Shown in pieces: positions 46,038 to 53,874 of a stretch of 64,000 bases of DNA. The notes under the pieces were generated by a model, which ran no database searches, was not told the origin of the DNA, and was given only the letters and a program-made list of their open reading frames with translations. The position numbers were made by a program, and so were the translations under genes. The stretch lies in assembly GCF_043099315.1 (NCBI RefSeq), contig NZ_CP170746.1, one strand, 5' to 3'. Position 1 is the stretch's first letter. Every line of letters begins with the position of its first letter. The DNA comes from Chlorogloeopsis fritschii (GTDB lineage: Bacteria; Cyanobacteriota; Cyanobacteriia; Cyanobacteriales; Nostocaceae).

Positions 46038-46105
46038 GTAAGGGCGGGTTTAGAAGATAAATTATCTGTTTGAACGGCAAGATGCTCAACAAAACCCGCC
46101 CCTAC
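46038..46105. repeat. MITE-like palindromic element, copy 3
   Basis: It starts GTAAGGGCGGGTTTAGAAGA and ends AAAACCCGCCCCTAC. It shares its first about 25 bp and its upstream flank (ctactaaccac) with copy 2. It lies between the CPBP and DUF3326 genes. Confidence 0.75.
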
Positions 46106-46122
46106 TAACCAATGACAAATAA

Positions 46123-47226
46123 CTAATTACTTAAACAATTTAAAGAGGATATTTTAGGGCTGAGGGAAAAAGGATCTATACCTGCTTTATGAGCAACCAA
46201 TACACCTACTGCCTCCAAATATGAGTTTACCTGTATTGATTTTATCCCTAATGGCTGAGAAGGAACTTGAATCTGAGTTTTATTTTCATTGACTGTCACG
46301 ATTAGACATCGCTGCTGGTTTAAACTAAGCAAAGCGCTGCTACCACAAGCTGTGGCTGGGACGATCGCCGCATCTACTCGATCAGCCCAAATATCTTCTA
46401 GTTGTGGTACTTGGTAAGTTTGTCTAGCCATAAATTGAGGTGCGCGACTCAAACCCACAAGCACACAGGGCAAAAAAGTATAGCCCAATTCTTCTGCGGC
46501 AGAACGAGGAGATAAATTTGGATCGAGAGGTGGAGCCTCAAAGGCGGGAGCATGAGCGCAGGGAATGCGAAACTGCCGCACTACTAAATGGCTAATAACA
46601 GCTTCTGCCCCTGCAATTGGATCGACTCCTTTACCGTGACGGTAGTTTTGTTCTGCCTCTTGATCAAGATGATCGGGGAAACGGGCAACTACTGCGATCG
46701 CTTCTGCCCTTGCTTTTGTAATTAGTACCTCCACCGCCCGCAGTAAACTATCTGAATTGCCTATTGTTCCCCAACTGGCACCGGAAGCCGCAGTACGTAA
46801 TTCTACGTTTAATGGAGCATCTGTAATCACGTAATCAGTTAAAGATATTCCTAAGGTAGCTCTGGCTGCATCTGCTGCCTGCAAGTGTCGCAGCCGCAAT
46901 TCTGGCTCAATACCTTGGTCTAAAACTAAACCTACACGATTTTGATGGACTGGACGCAAACCCCAGCATCCTTCAGCAAATTTATCCAGCCCATAACCTT
47001 CTACATAAAAAGTATTGGGCAAGTTCCAATACAAGCTTGCACCGTTAAGGACATTGGGGTGAGTAATCAGGCGATCGCAAACCTGGGCGATCGCTCTTGC
47101 AACAGGCAATGCATCTCCTGCATATCCCCCAATCGCAGCCCCAATCCCAGTAGGTATAGTTAAAATAGCAGTGTATGGACGCACGTTCTGAGTCTGCAAA
47201 TAAAAGCAACTAGTTGATGATGTCAA
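46123..47226 (-). CDS. DUF3326 family protein
   Basis: The protein has 367 aa. It is recognised from IPTGIGAAIGGYAGDALPVA at the N-terminus and NRVGLVLDQGIEPELRLRHL, which are typical of this cyanobacterial/plant family. There are no membrane helices and no signal peptide. The C-terminal third (RVDAAIVPATACGSSALLSL) might form a Rossmann-like segment. The biochemical function is not known to me. It is followed on the same strand by nothing obvious; upstream (47226-47280) is a short-repeat tract. Confidence 0.85.
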   Translation of the reverse strand: MTSSTSCFYLQTQNVRPYTAILTIPTGIGAAIGGYAGDALPVARAIAQVCDRLITHPNVLNGASLYWNLPNTFYVEGYGLDKFAEGCWGLRPVHQNRVGLVLDQGIEPELRLRHLQAADAARATLGISLTDYVITDAPLNVELRTAASGASWGTIGNSDSLLRAVEVLITKARAEAIAVVARFPDHLDQEAEQNYRHGKGVDPIAGAEAVISHLVVRQFRIPCAHAPAFEAPPLDPNLSPRSAAEELGYTFLPCVLVGLSRAPQFMARQTYQVPQLEDIWADRVDAAIVPATACGSSALLSLNQQRCLIVTVNENKTQIQVPSQPLGIKSIQVNSYLEAVGVLVAHKAGIDPFSLSPKISSLNCLSN

Positions 47227-47271
47227 TAGCTAATAGCTAATAGTACACAATTAGCCATTAGCAATTAGCCA

Positions 47272-47448
47272 TTAGCTATCAACAGTAACAACAGCTTCAA
47301 CAGTCGCTTTCTGTTGTTTTACATCCACAGAGGTAATCGCCCAACGTAAAGGTTCTCCCTGTTTTTTCAGTTCTACTTCAATTACTTTTTGTAATTCTGT
47401 GGAAGTTTCTTGTAAATCAATTTCTGCCGTAATAAAATGAGTTGTCAT
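47272..47448 (-). CDS. Small conserved cyanobacterial protein (58 aa)
   Basis: Hand translation gives 58 residues starting MTTHFITAEIDLQETSTELQ and ending ATVEAVVTVDS, with good GGAG 7 bp before the ATG (complement of 47448-47446). The alternation of strand and helix suggests a small alpha-beta fold. No family name is known to me. It lies 74 bp downstream of the ferredoxin gene on the same strand and may be co-transcribed with it. Confidence 0.6.
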   Translation of the reverse strand: MTTHFITAEIDLQETSTELQKVIEVELKKQGEPLRWAITSVDVKQQKATVEAVVTVDS

Positions 47449-47522
47449 TACAATATCTCCTCATAGTTTTTGTAGTTTGACTGAGAACTGGTTTGAGATG
47501 AATAGCTAATCGCTAATAACCA

Positions 47523-47840
47523 TTAACTTTTGCCAAATTGGAGCTGATAAACAACATCTTCCTTTTCTGTGGCTATTTTTAAATCAGAACGCGGATAAGC
47601 GACGCAAAGCAGTACATATCCTTGTTTTTGTAGTTCGGGACTTACGCCCATGCCATCAGTTTGATCCACAGTTCCTTGCAGGATTTGACCAGCACAAGTT
47701 GTGCAAACACCAGCATGGCAAGAGCTTGGCAAATCTAATCCAGCCGCTTCTGCAACTGATAATATAGTTTCATCCTCAGGAACTTGTAAAGTATGAACTT
47801 TACCTTGATGTTGAATTTCAACAGTGTATGTTTTGGACAT
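47523..47840 (-). CDS. [2Fe-2S] plant-type ferredoxin
   Basis: The protein has 105 aa from ATG 47840 (MSKTYTVEIQ); an in-frame ATG at 47870 adds ten residues of unlikely coding sequence. Cluster ligands are Cys41, Cys46, Cys49 (SSCHAGVCTTC) and Cys79 (YVLLCVAYPRSDL). The length is close to PetF, but loop residues differ (HAGVCTTCAGQ) and the end is VVYQLQFGKS, so it is a secondary ferredoxin and not the main photosynthetic one. Its partner is unknown. It is divergent from acnB, with 276 bp between them. A weak possibility is electron supply to a specific enzyme elsewhere. Confidence 0.92.
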   Translation of the reverse strand: MSKTYTVEIQHQGKVHTLQVPEDETILSVAEAAGLDLPSSCHAGVCTTCAGQILQGTVDQTDGMGVSPELQKQGYVLLCVAYPRSDLKIATEKEDVVYQLQFGKS

Positions 47841-48116
47841 AGTGCAAAATAATTGTGACGTAAATAACAAATCAAATATCTTATATTAAAAATAGGTAGA
47901 CATACAAATCAACGAAATAAATATTTTCTTGCCATTGTGTATGCAATAGTAGCTATACAGGGATAATTATAAATCCTTGTCACAGAAAAACTAAAACTAA
48001 TAATCTTTTTCCCTGTTAATTACACCTGAAAACTATTATCAGGTAAAACCACCCTGAGAGTAGGGAAGTGATGATAACCACAAGAAAAATTGTTGCCAGA
48101 ACGAAGGAAGAGTAAA

Positions 48117-50786
48117 ATGCTGGAATCATACCGTCAACAAGTGGCTGAACGCGCTGCCTTAGGAATTCCCCCCCTACCTCTGGATGCCAAGCAAACGTCG
48201 GAATTGTGCGAACTACTGAAAAATCCACCTGCGGGTGAAGAAGAGACATTGTTGCATTTATTGCGCGATCGCATACCCCCTGGAGTCGATCCAGCAGCTT
48301 ACGTCAAAGCCGGATTTCTCACTGGCATCGCTAAGGGGGAAATCAAAAGTCCTCTAGTTTCTCGAATCGAAGCAGTACAATTGCTGGGGACAATGGTAGG
48401 AGGCTATAACGTCCAATCTTTAATTGAACTGCTGCAAACTCCCACCACTTCTGTATCCGAATCATCCGAAACACCTTTGGTAATGGGGGGGCAAGGCAAA
48501 GAACCGATCGCAGCTTACGCCGCCAACGCCCTCAGCAAAATCCTACTCGTGTATGACGCCTTCCACGATATTTTGGAATTGTCCAAAACTAATCCCTACG
48601 CCAAACGGGTGATTGACTCTTGGGCAGAAGCCGAATGGTTTACTGCTCGTCCGCAACTGCCAGAATTTATTAATGTCACCGTCTTTAAAGTTCCTGGAGA
48701 AACCAACACCGACGACTTATCTCCCGCAACCCACGCTACCACCCGCCCGGATATTCCTTTACACGCCTTAGCGATGTTGGAATCACGGATGCCAGGCGCG
48801 TTGGAAACGATTGCCGAATTAAAGCAAAAAGGGCATCCAGTTGCCTATGTCGGTGATGTAGTCGGTACCGGTTCCTCCCGCAAATCTGCCATTAACTCGG
48901 TGTTGTGGCACATTGGCAATGATATTCCCTATGTTCCCAACAAGCGGGCAGGAGGATATGTTTTAGGCGGTACGATCGCCCCGATTTTCTTCAACACTGC
49001 CGAAGACGCCGGTGCTTTCCCCATCCAGTGCGATGTCACCAAGATGGAAACTGGCATGGTGATAACCATCTATCCTTATAAAGGCGAAATCACAAACGAA
49101 GCAGGCGAAGTAATTTCCACCTTTACCCTCAAACCAGATACAATCCTCGATGAAGTTCGTGCAGGTGGGCGCATTCCCTTATTAATTGGACGCACTCTCA
49201 CCGATAAAACTCGGCAAGCACTAGATTTAGAAGCCAGCACAGTCTTCATTCGCCCTCAACAACCAGCCGATACAAGCAAAGGTTACACCCTAGCACAGAA
49301 AATGGTGGGTAAAGCCTGTGGTTTACCAGGTGTGCGCCCCGGTACTTACTGCGAACCGATCATGACTACCGTTGGTTCCCAGGATACCACTGGCCCGATG
49401 ACACGGGATGAATTGAAAGAACTCGCCTGTCTCGGTTTCTCTGCTGACTTAGTCATGCAAAGTTTCTGCCATACCGCAGCTTATCCCAAACCAGTAGATA
49501 TTAAAACTCACCACGAACTACCCGACTTTTTCGCCTCTCGTGGTGGTGTGGCTTTACGTCCCGGAGATGGTATCATCCACTCTTGGCTAAACCGGATGTT
49601 GCTGCCAGATACAGTCGGAACAGGTGGCGACTCTCACACCCGCTTCCCCTTGGGAATTTCCTTCCCTGCTGGCTCTGGGTTAGTGGCGTTTGCTGGAGCT
49701 TTGGGAGTGATGCCTTTGGATATGCCAGAATCAGTTTTGGTACGCTTCAAAGGAGAATTGCAGCCCGGTGTAACTTTGCGAGATATTGTTAATGCCATTC
49801 CTTACGTAGCAATTCAAAAAGGTTTGCTAACGGTAGAAAAGCAAAACAAGAAAAATGTCTTCGCTGGGCGGATTATGGAAATGGAAGGCTTGCCAGATTT
49901 GAAAGTAGAGCAAGCATTTGAACTTACCGACGCTACGGCAGAACGTTCTTGTGCAGGTTGCACAATTAAGCTAAGTATCGAGACAGTTTCCGAATATCTG
50001 CGTTCTAATGTTGCTTTGTTGAAAAACATGGTAGCGCGGGGTTACGGTGATGCTAAAACTATCATGCGTCGCGTTGCCAAAATGGAAGAGTGGTTGGCAA
50101 ATCCAGTATTAATGGCAGCAGATGCAGATGCGGAGTATGCCGAAATCATTGAAATTGACTTGAACGAAATCAAAGAACCAATTGTCGCCGCTCCCAACGA
50201 TCCTGATAACGTGAAATTATTGTCAGAAGTTGCAGGTGACAAAGTTGATGAAGTATTCGTCGGTTCTTGCATGACGAATATCGGTCATTATCGCGCGACT
50301 GCCAAAGTTTTAGAAGGTGCAGGCGCAGTCAAAACTCGCCTGTGGATCTGTCCGCCGACTCGCATGGACGAACACCAATTAAAAGAAGAAGGCGTGTATG
50401 GTATTTTTGGTGCTGCTGGTGCGCGTACAGAAATGCCAGGATGTAGTTTGTGTATGGGGAACCAAGCACGAGTAGAAGATGGCGCGACAGTATTTTCAAC
50501 CTCTACCCGCAACTTCAATAACCGCATGGGCAAAGATGCGCGAGTTTATCTTGGTTCAGCCGAATTAGCAGCAGTTTGCGCCTTGCTGGGAAGAGTTCCC
50601 ACAGTGCAAGAATATATGGACATTGTGGCGAATAAGATTCATCCTTTTGCTGGTGAATTGTATCGGTATTTGAACTTTGATCAAATTGCTGGTTTTGAGG
50701 ATGAAGGTAGGGTAATTCCGTTGGAAGAGATGCCTAAGATTGAGGATATTTTGGGAATTCCTGCTGGTACGTTGCGTAGTTCATAG
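48117..50786 (+). CDS. acnB: Bifunctional aconitate hydratase 2 / 2-methylisocitrate dehydratase
   Basis: The protein has 889 aa from ATG 48117, with aaggaag 6-12 bp upstream; an in-frame TTG at 48090 is less likely. The AcnB layout is visible: an N-terminal HEAT-like domain (about 1-160), a swivel domain with NTDDLSPATHATTRPDIPLH and GDVVGTGSSRKSA, then the catalytic part with TVGSQDTTGPMTRDEL, GDSHTRFP, and [4Fe-4S]-ligand cysteines in FVGSCMTNIGH and GCSLCMGNQ. It interconverts citrate and isocitrate in the cytosol, the TCA entry toward 2-oxoglutarate that feeds nitrogen assimilation. It is monocistronic and strongly conserved. Confidence 0.95.
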   Translation: MLESYRQQVAERAALGIPPLPLDAKQTSELCELLKNPPAGEEETLLHLLRDRIPPGVDPAAYVKAGFLTGIAKGEIKSPLVSRIEAVQLLGTMVGGYNVQSLIELLQTPTTSVSESSETPLVMGGQGKEPIAAYAANALSKILLVYDAFHDILELSKTNPYAKRVIDSWAEAEWFTARPQLPEFINVTVFKVPGETNTDDLSPATHATTRPDIPLHALAMLESRMPGALETIAELKQKGHPVAYVGDVVGTGSSRKSAINSVLWHIGNDIPYVPNKRAGGYVLGGTIAPIFFNTAEDAGAFPIQCDVTKMETGMVITIYPYKGEITNEAGEVISTFTLKPDTILDEVRAGGRIPLLIGRTLTDKTRQALDLEASTVFIRPQQPADTSKGYTLAQKMVGKACGLPGVRPGTYCEPIMTTVGSQDTTGPMTRDELKELACLGFSADLVMQSFCHTAAYPKPVDIKTHHELPDFFASRGGVALRPGDGIIHSWLNRMLLPDTVGTGGDSHTRFPLGISFPAGSGLVAFAGALGVMPLDMPESVLVRFKGELQPGVTLRDIVNAIPYVAIQKGLLTVEKQNKKNVFAGRIMEMEGLPDLKVEQAFELTDATAERSCAGCTIKLSIETVSEYLRSNVALLKNMVARGYGDAKTIMRRVAKMEEWLANPVLMAADADAEYAEIIEIDLNEIKEPIVAAPNDPDNVKLLSEVAGDKVDEVFVGSCMTNIGHYRATAKVLEGAGAVKTRLWICPPTRMDEHQLKEEGVYGIFGAAGARTEMPGCSLCMGNQARVEDGATVFSTSTRNFNNRMGKDARVYLGSAELAAVCALLGRVPTVQEYMDIVANKIHPFAGELYRYLNFDQIAGFEDEGRVIPLEEMPKIEDILGIPAGTLRSS

Positions 50787-50871
50787 TTAGTGAACAGGAG
50801 TGAAATAGTATTATTTTTAGAGTAGGGCTTTTGCCCTCTCTATTTCTATTTCTCTAACTTATTTTTTGTTC

Positions 50872-51288
50872 ATGCCAGCAAAAGATATATATCATGATGC
50901 TGTTAAACAAGCTCTTATTAAAGATGGCTGGACAATTACAGCTGATCCTTATCCAATTAAATATGAAGAAGTTAAACTATTTGCGGATCTTGCGGGTGAG
51001 AAAACCATTGCTGCGAGTAGACAAGGACAACAAGTTGTTGTTGAAATTAAAATTTTTCTGAGTATTTCTCCTATGCGTGATTTTGAAAACGCATTAGGTC
51101 AGTATCTTATTTACAAGGCTTTACTTGCTATTGACCATCCCGAAAAGCAATTATATTTAGCAATAAGTCAAAAAATTTACGAGGATTTCTTTCAATAAGT
51201 CGCCATCAAATTTATTTTAGAAAAATATCAGGTATCCTTATTAGTTATTGATTTACAACAAGAGGAGATTATCAAATGGATAAACTAA
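50872..51288 (+). pseudogene. xisH: XisH-family protein with a premature stop
   Basis: ATG 50872 opens the canonical MPAKDIYHDAVKQALIKDGW of XisH (fdxN-element excision controlling factor family). Conserved YPIKY, LFADLAGEKTIAASR and VVVEIKIFLS (PD-(D/E)XK-like core) follow. TAA at 51196 ends the frame after EDFFQ. The same frame continues without further stops through VAIKFILEKYQVSLLVIDLQ and ends IIKWIN at 51288, the normal XisH C-terminus, overlapping the xisI start by 13 bp. So a single nonsense mutation removes the last 30 residues. The PD-(D/E)XK core residues lie before the stop, so a partly active protein is possible. Confidence 0.88.
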
Positions 51289-51617
51289 TTTATTATCAAA
51301 ACATAATCAAGAAAATTTTAACAGAGTATCAAAAAATTTCTGTACAAGTTCCTGTTCCTGATGTAGATGAAGAGCTAATGTTTGATGATGAAAGAAGTCA
51401 ATATCTCTGGTTTAATATTGGTTGGAAACAAGGAAAGAGAGTTAAAGGAATTTCTGTCTATATCCGCATTAAGAATGAAAAAATTTATATTGAAGAAGAT
51501 TGGACTGAGGAAGGAATAGCAACTGAGTTAATGCGGTTAGGTGTTCCGGCTAGTGATATTGTGCTGGCTTTTCAGCCTCCGGAGGTGAGAAAATACACTG
51601 ATTTTGCAATAGTTTAA
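51276..51617 (+). CDS. xisI: XisI-family protein
   Basis: The protein has 113 aa with the family pattern MDKLIYYQNIIKKILTEYQK, then FDDERSQYLWFNIGWKQGKR, IYIEEDWTEEGIATEL and DIVLAFQPPEVRKYTDFA. XisI proteins pair with XisH. Named after control of fdxN-element excision in Anabaena, most copies sit in toxin-antitoxin-like or nuclease contexts far from any such element, as here. The start overlaps the end of xisH, so translational coupling is likely. XisI is intact while XisH is truncated. Confidence 0.92.
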   Translation: MDKLIYYQNIIKKILTEYQKISVQVPVPDVDEELMFDDERSQYLWFNIGWKQGKRVKGISVYIRIKNEKIYIEEDWTEEGIATELMRLGVPASDIVLAFQPPEVRKYTDFAIV

Positions 51618-51656
51618 AAAGCTAGATTTTATAACTACATTAATAAGTGAAAACCA

Positions 51657-51923
51657 ATGGTTTTTTACACAGTTGTTCTTAGACAAAGCGCAGGTTACTG
51701 GGTTGCTTTATGTCTAGAAAATGTAATTGTAGGGCAAGAAAAAATTCCAGAAGATGCAATTAGCCAGTTAAAACAGGCAATTGAGTCTTTTGAAGATGTT
51801 TACGACAATGAAACTAATATTTATAAAGCACCAATTTCTAGAGAAGAATTACATGAGGTTTTAATGTTAGATGATAAGGAACAAAATTCGGAAATATATG
51901 AATCAAGAAAGGTTTATGCCTAA
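51657..51923 (+). CDS. hicB: HicB-family antitoxin
   Basis: The protein has 88 aa. It has a HicB-like RNase-H-fold core: VVLRQSAGYWVALCLENVIV, then a helix EKIPEDAISQLKQAIESFED. No C-terminal DNA-binding domain follows, as in many short cyanobacterial HicB proteins. It overlaps the hicA start by 8 bp (antitoxin first), 40 bp after xisI. The hicA partner is broken, so the antitoxin is now an orphan. Confidence 0.8.
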   Translation: MVFYTVVLRQSAGYWVALCLENVIVGQEKIPEDAISQLKQAIESFEDVYDNETNIYKAPISREELHEVLMLDDKEQNSEIYESRKVYA

Positions 51924-52031
51924 AAATATCCCCTCTCTGAAACCGAAAGAGTTAATCAAAATTTTAGAGAAAGGGGATGTGCATTTTATCGAGAAGGAAA
52001 AGGCGATCATCGTTTATATACTCGTAAACTA
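51916..52031 (+). pseudogene. hicA: HicA-family toxin, 5' fragment; frameshifted and cut by a tnpB element
   Basis: ATG 51916 opens MPKNIPSLKPKELIKILEKG, typical of HicA. At about 51999-52002 the frame must shift by one base (a short A run) to give KGDHRLYTRKLP, the HicA dsRBD-like core with its catalytic His (HRLY). The sequence then enters the hairpin end of the IS200/IS605-type element at about 52032. Beyond that element, at about 53435-53494, VNLGAI and then GFSDEDIENFLK with a stop resemble the HicA C-terminal helix. So the gene has a frameshift and an insertion. Confidence 0.75.
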
Positions 52032-52060
52032 CCTACGCTCCCGCAAGCGGTGAGCGTAGG
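52032..52060 (-). ncRNA. Candidate 3'-end hairpin of the TnpB guide RNA (omega RNA scaffold)
   Basis: CCTACGCTC (52032-52040) is perfectly inverted as GAGCGTAGG (52052-52060), and CCGCAAGCGG inside can also pair. It overlaps the last codons and stop of tnpB. Known TnpB guide RNAs are made from the 3' end of tnpB and the right end of the transposon, with such a hairpin just before the guide. The guide would then be read from the flanking hicA DNA. This is inference from position. Confidence 0.5.
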
Positions 52061-53226
52061 CTTTTAAGTAGCCCTGAACTGTCGGTGCTGAGTTCACAAC
52101 ACAAACAGTTCGAGCCTCTAGGCTGGTTTACAAAAACAGCCCCAATAGTAGCAATATTTTTTGCTCCATTAAAATCAGCATCACCACTCCAAGAACAAGC
52201 TTCATTAGTACACTTAAAACGTTTGTCAGAACGCAGTCCAACATGCAGGCATTGATGGCAAGTTTGACTTGTCCAAGCCGGAGGAACAGCAATTACTTCT
52301 ACTCCAAATTGAATGCCCCTGTATTCCAAGAAAAACCTTAACTGATAAAAAGACCAAGAGTTTGAACGTCTACGTTCTGTTTTATTTCTTGGCTTTTGAT
52401 TGGTTCTTTCACGGATACCTGTCAAGTCTTCAATTGCCAGTGCTGCATTATTTTTCAATGCGTCCTGAATAATGGACTTGCTGATGTTGTGGTTTAGCCA
52501 TTGTTGATATCTTCTCTCCTTGCCCGACAACCGTTGCAAAATCTGTCTTGCCCTGCGGCGAGTAGACCTTGTGCCTTTCGTGGCTTTTTTCTGGAGAGAA
52601 CTTCTCACTCTAGAAAACTTGTCTCTAACATCGTTGATTTGCTTTCCATCCCACTTATCACCATTACTAGTTACAGCAATATCTCTGCGACCAAAATCAA
52701 CACCGATTACATTAGTTGATTTGATTGGTTCTGGTGCTTCGTCTTTAATTTGGATGTGGATGTAGTAGTTGCCATCACGATGTTTACATAGCTGTGCTGA
52801 TGTAGGTTTTCTACCTTTTAATTTACCTCTTTGATAATTACCAGCATCAATTTTGATGTGTTCTCTGCCGTTCATTAAAGTCAAGCTAACAGTCCAGTCT
52901 TTCTCTCTGAATGAGAAAATTCTGGCATCATAATCAGCCGATGTTGGCTTAAATTCTTTAACTGGCTTGTCTTTAAGTTTTGCAGTTTTGCGATTAGCTC
53001 CAACCCTGGCGCAAGCACGAACAGCTAAATTTGCACTTAACCCAAACAAAGCGCGAATCTCGTTATAAACCAGATTTTGAATAGTCATCTTACTGGTTAT
53101 CTGGAGCTTAACTTTCTGATTGGCATAGTTACACGCCGACTCAAAAGCCTTTAATACCAGTTCAATTTCTTCTACCTGTTTTTGAGAGGGGTTGAGTTTG
53201 CAAACTAGCGTCAGCACTTGTTCCAT
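52033..53226 (-). CDS. tnpB: RNA-guided endonuclease TnpB family protein
   Basis: The protein has 397 aa. The RuvC-like nuclease residues are all visible: Asp in VIGVDFGRRDIAVTSNG (about 176), Glu in AALAIEDLTGIRER (about 265) and Asp in GDADFNGAKNIATIG (about 354). A zinc finger (CHQC...CTNEAC) lies between the last two. The N-terminal part (LNPSQKQVEEIELVLKAFES) is the wedge/REC-like region. With all catalytic residues present it should be an active guide-RNA-directed nuclease of the Cas12 ancestor family. It is encoded on the minus strand inside hicA. Confidence 0.93.
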   Translation of the reverse strand: MEQVLTLVCKLNPSQKQVEEIELVLKAFESACNYANQKVKLQITSKMTIQNLVYNEIRALFGLSANLAVRACARVGANRKTAKLKDKPVKEFKPTSADYDARIFSFREKDWTVSLTLMNGREHIKIDAGNYQRGKLKGRKPTSAQLCKHRDGNYYIHIQIKDEAPEPIKSTNVIGVDFGRRDIAVTSNGDKWDGKQINDVRDKFSRVRSSLQKKATKGTRSTRRRARQILQRLSGKERRYQQWLNHNISKSIIQDALKNNAALAIEDLTGIRERTNQKPRNKTERRRSNSWSFYQLRFFLEYRGIQFGVEVIAVPPAWTSQTCHQCLHVGLRSDKRFKCTNEACSWSGDADFNGAKNIATIGAVFVNQPRGSNCLCCELSTDSSGLLKSLRSPLAGA

Positions 53227-53434
53227 GACTTCGACCTAATCACAGATGAACATAATACATCAAAATAGTCGTGTTGTATCAAAGACTTATTTGGCAAAAA
53301 CTCAACTGCCTCTCTCCCTGTCAAACCGCAGGTTTGATTTAGTCAAGAGGCGTTTCGTTTTTGCCCCGCAATTCCTCTCGACACTGACCCTATCGGGTTC
53401 AGTGTGAGCCTCCTTGCGGCAGAGGTGATTTTGA

Positions 53435-53494
53435 AGGTGAACTTAGGGGCAATTTGGCTTTAGCGATGAAGACATTGAAAACTTTCTGAAGTAA
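53435..53494 (+). pseudogene. Probable HicA C-terminal remnant beyond the tnpB element
   Basis: Hand reading gives VNLGAI (one frame), then after one extra base GFSDEDIENFLK and TAA at 53492. HicA proteins end in a helix of this type (GxSDEDFxxFL). Together with 51916-52031 this would complete hicA, minus a few deleted codons. The match is short, so it is tentative. Confidence 0.45.
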
Positions 53495-53590
53495 ATTCAA
53501 GAGCGCGATCGCATTACTGAAGTATTCATCGGTTCTTGGATCATTGACATCTTACACCATTCTCAAGAAGAGCCAGAGGCTCTTAATTCT

Positions 53591-53615
53591 CGTTACCAGG
53601 TTCAACCTGGTAACG
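53591..53615. repeat. Perfect 11-bp palindrome with 3-nt loop
   Basis: CGTTACCAGGT, loop TCA, then ACCTGGTAACG. The same CGTTACCA core forms the hairpin at 1346-1388. It has the trinucleotide-loop style of the other palindromes in this window. Confidence 0.7.
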
Positions 53616-53657
53616 GGGGAAGACAAGCTTTCAGGATAAAATGCTTCTACGATCGCC

Positions 53658-53840
53658 TTCTCAACTTCACCCTTCAACCTTTGAACTCGGAATTTTGTCT
53701 TCAGAACTCGAAACGTCAGGTTTTTTACTCGGAGCTTCAGCTTCAGAACTCGAAATGTCGGGCTTTTTACTCCAATAATAAAGTTCAGAACTCGGAACGC
53801 CGAGCAATTTACTCCAACATCTGAGTTCTGAACTTCAACT
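53658..53840. repeat. 42-bp tandem repeats (ttcagaactcg units)
   Basis: The unit beginning TTCAGAACTCG starts at 53700, 53742 and 53784, an exact 42-bp period, with degenerate copies on either side. The last part is inverted (gagttctgaa at 53823). On the complement it would encode a 14-residue repeat (FRVLKxKxRVKNLT), but the frame has no start signal or other coding support, so I treat it as repeat DNA. Confidence 0.8.
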
Positions 53841-53874
53841 TTGCACCTCAAAAGTGCAATTACCGAGCTATTTT

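Larger units (their letters stand above)
52032..53440 (-). mobile_element. IS200/IS605-type (tnpB-only) element inserted in hicA
   Basis: One gene, tnpB, with no tnpA. Its 3' end carries a perfect hairpin (52032-52060), and hairpins also lie beyond its 5' end: ACACTGA and TCAGTGT around ccctatcgggt near 53392-53416, plus aaccgcaggttt near 53326. The outer limits are set by where HicA sequence stops and resumes (about 52031 and about 53435), so both ends carry about 15 bp of uncertainty. There is no target-site duplication, as expected for the Y1-HUH family. Without tnpA it would need TnpA in trans. Confidence 0.75.

Noticed and set aside
53700..53830. Possible CRISPR repeat with 42-bp spacing
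   Set aside because: The spacers are themselves similar to each other and too few; a tandem repeat explains it better.
53552..53851. 99-codon minus-strand frame with 14-residue repeats
   Set aside because: It is created by the 42-bp DNA tandem repeat; no promoter, ribosome site or family support.
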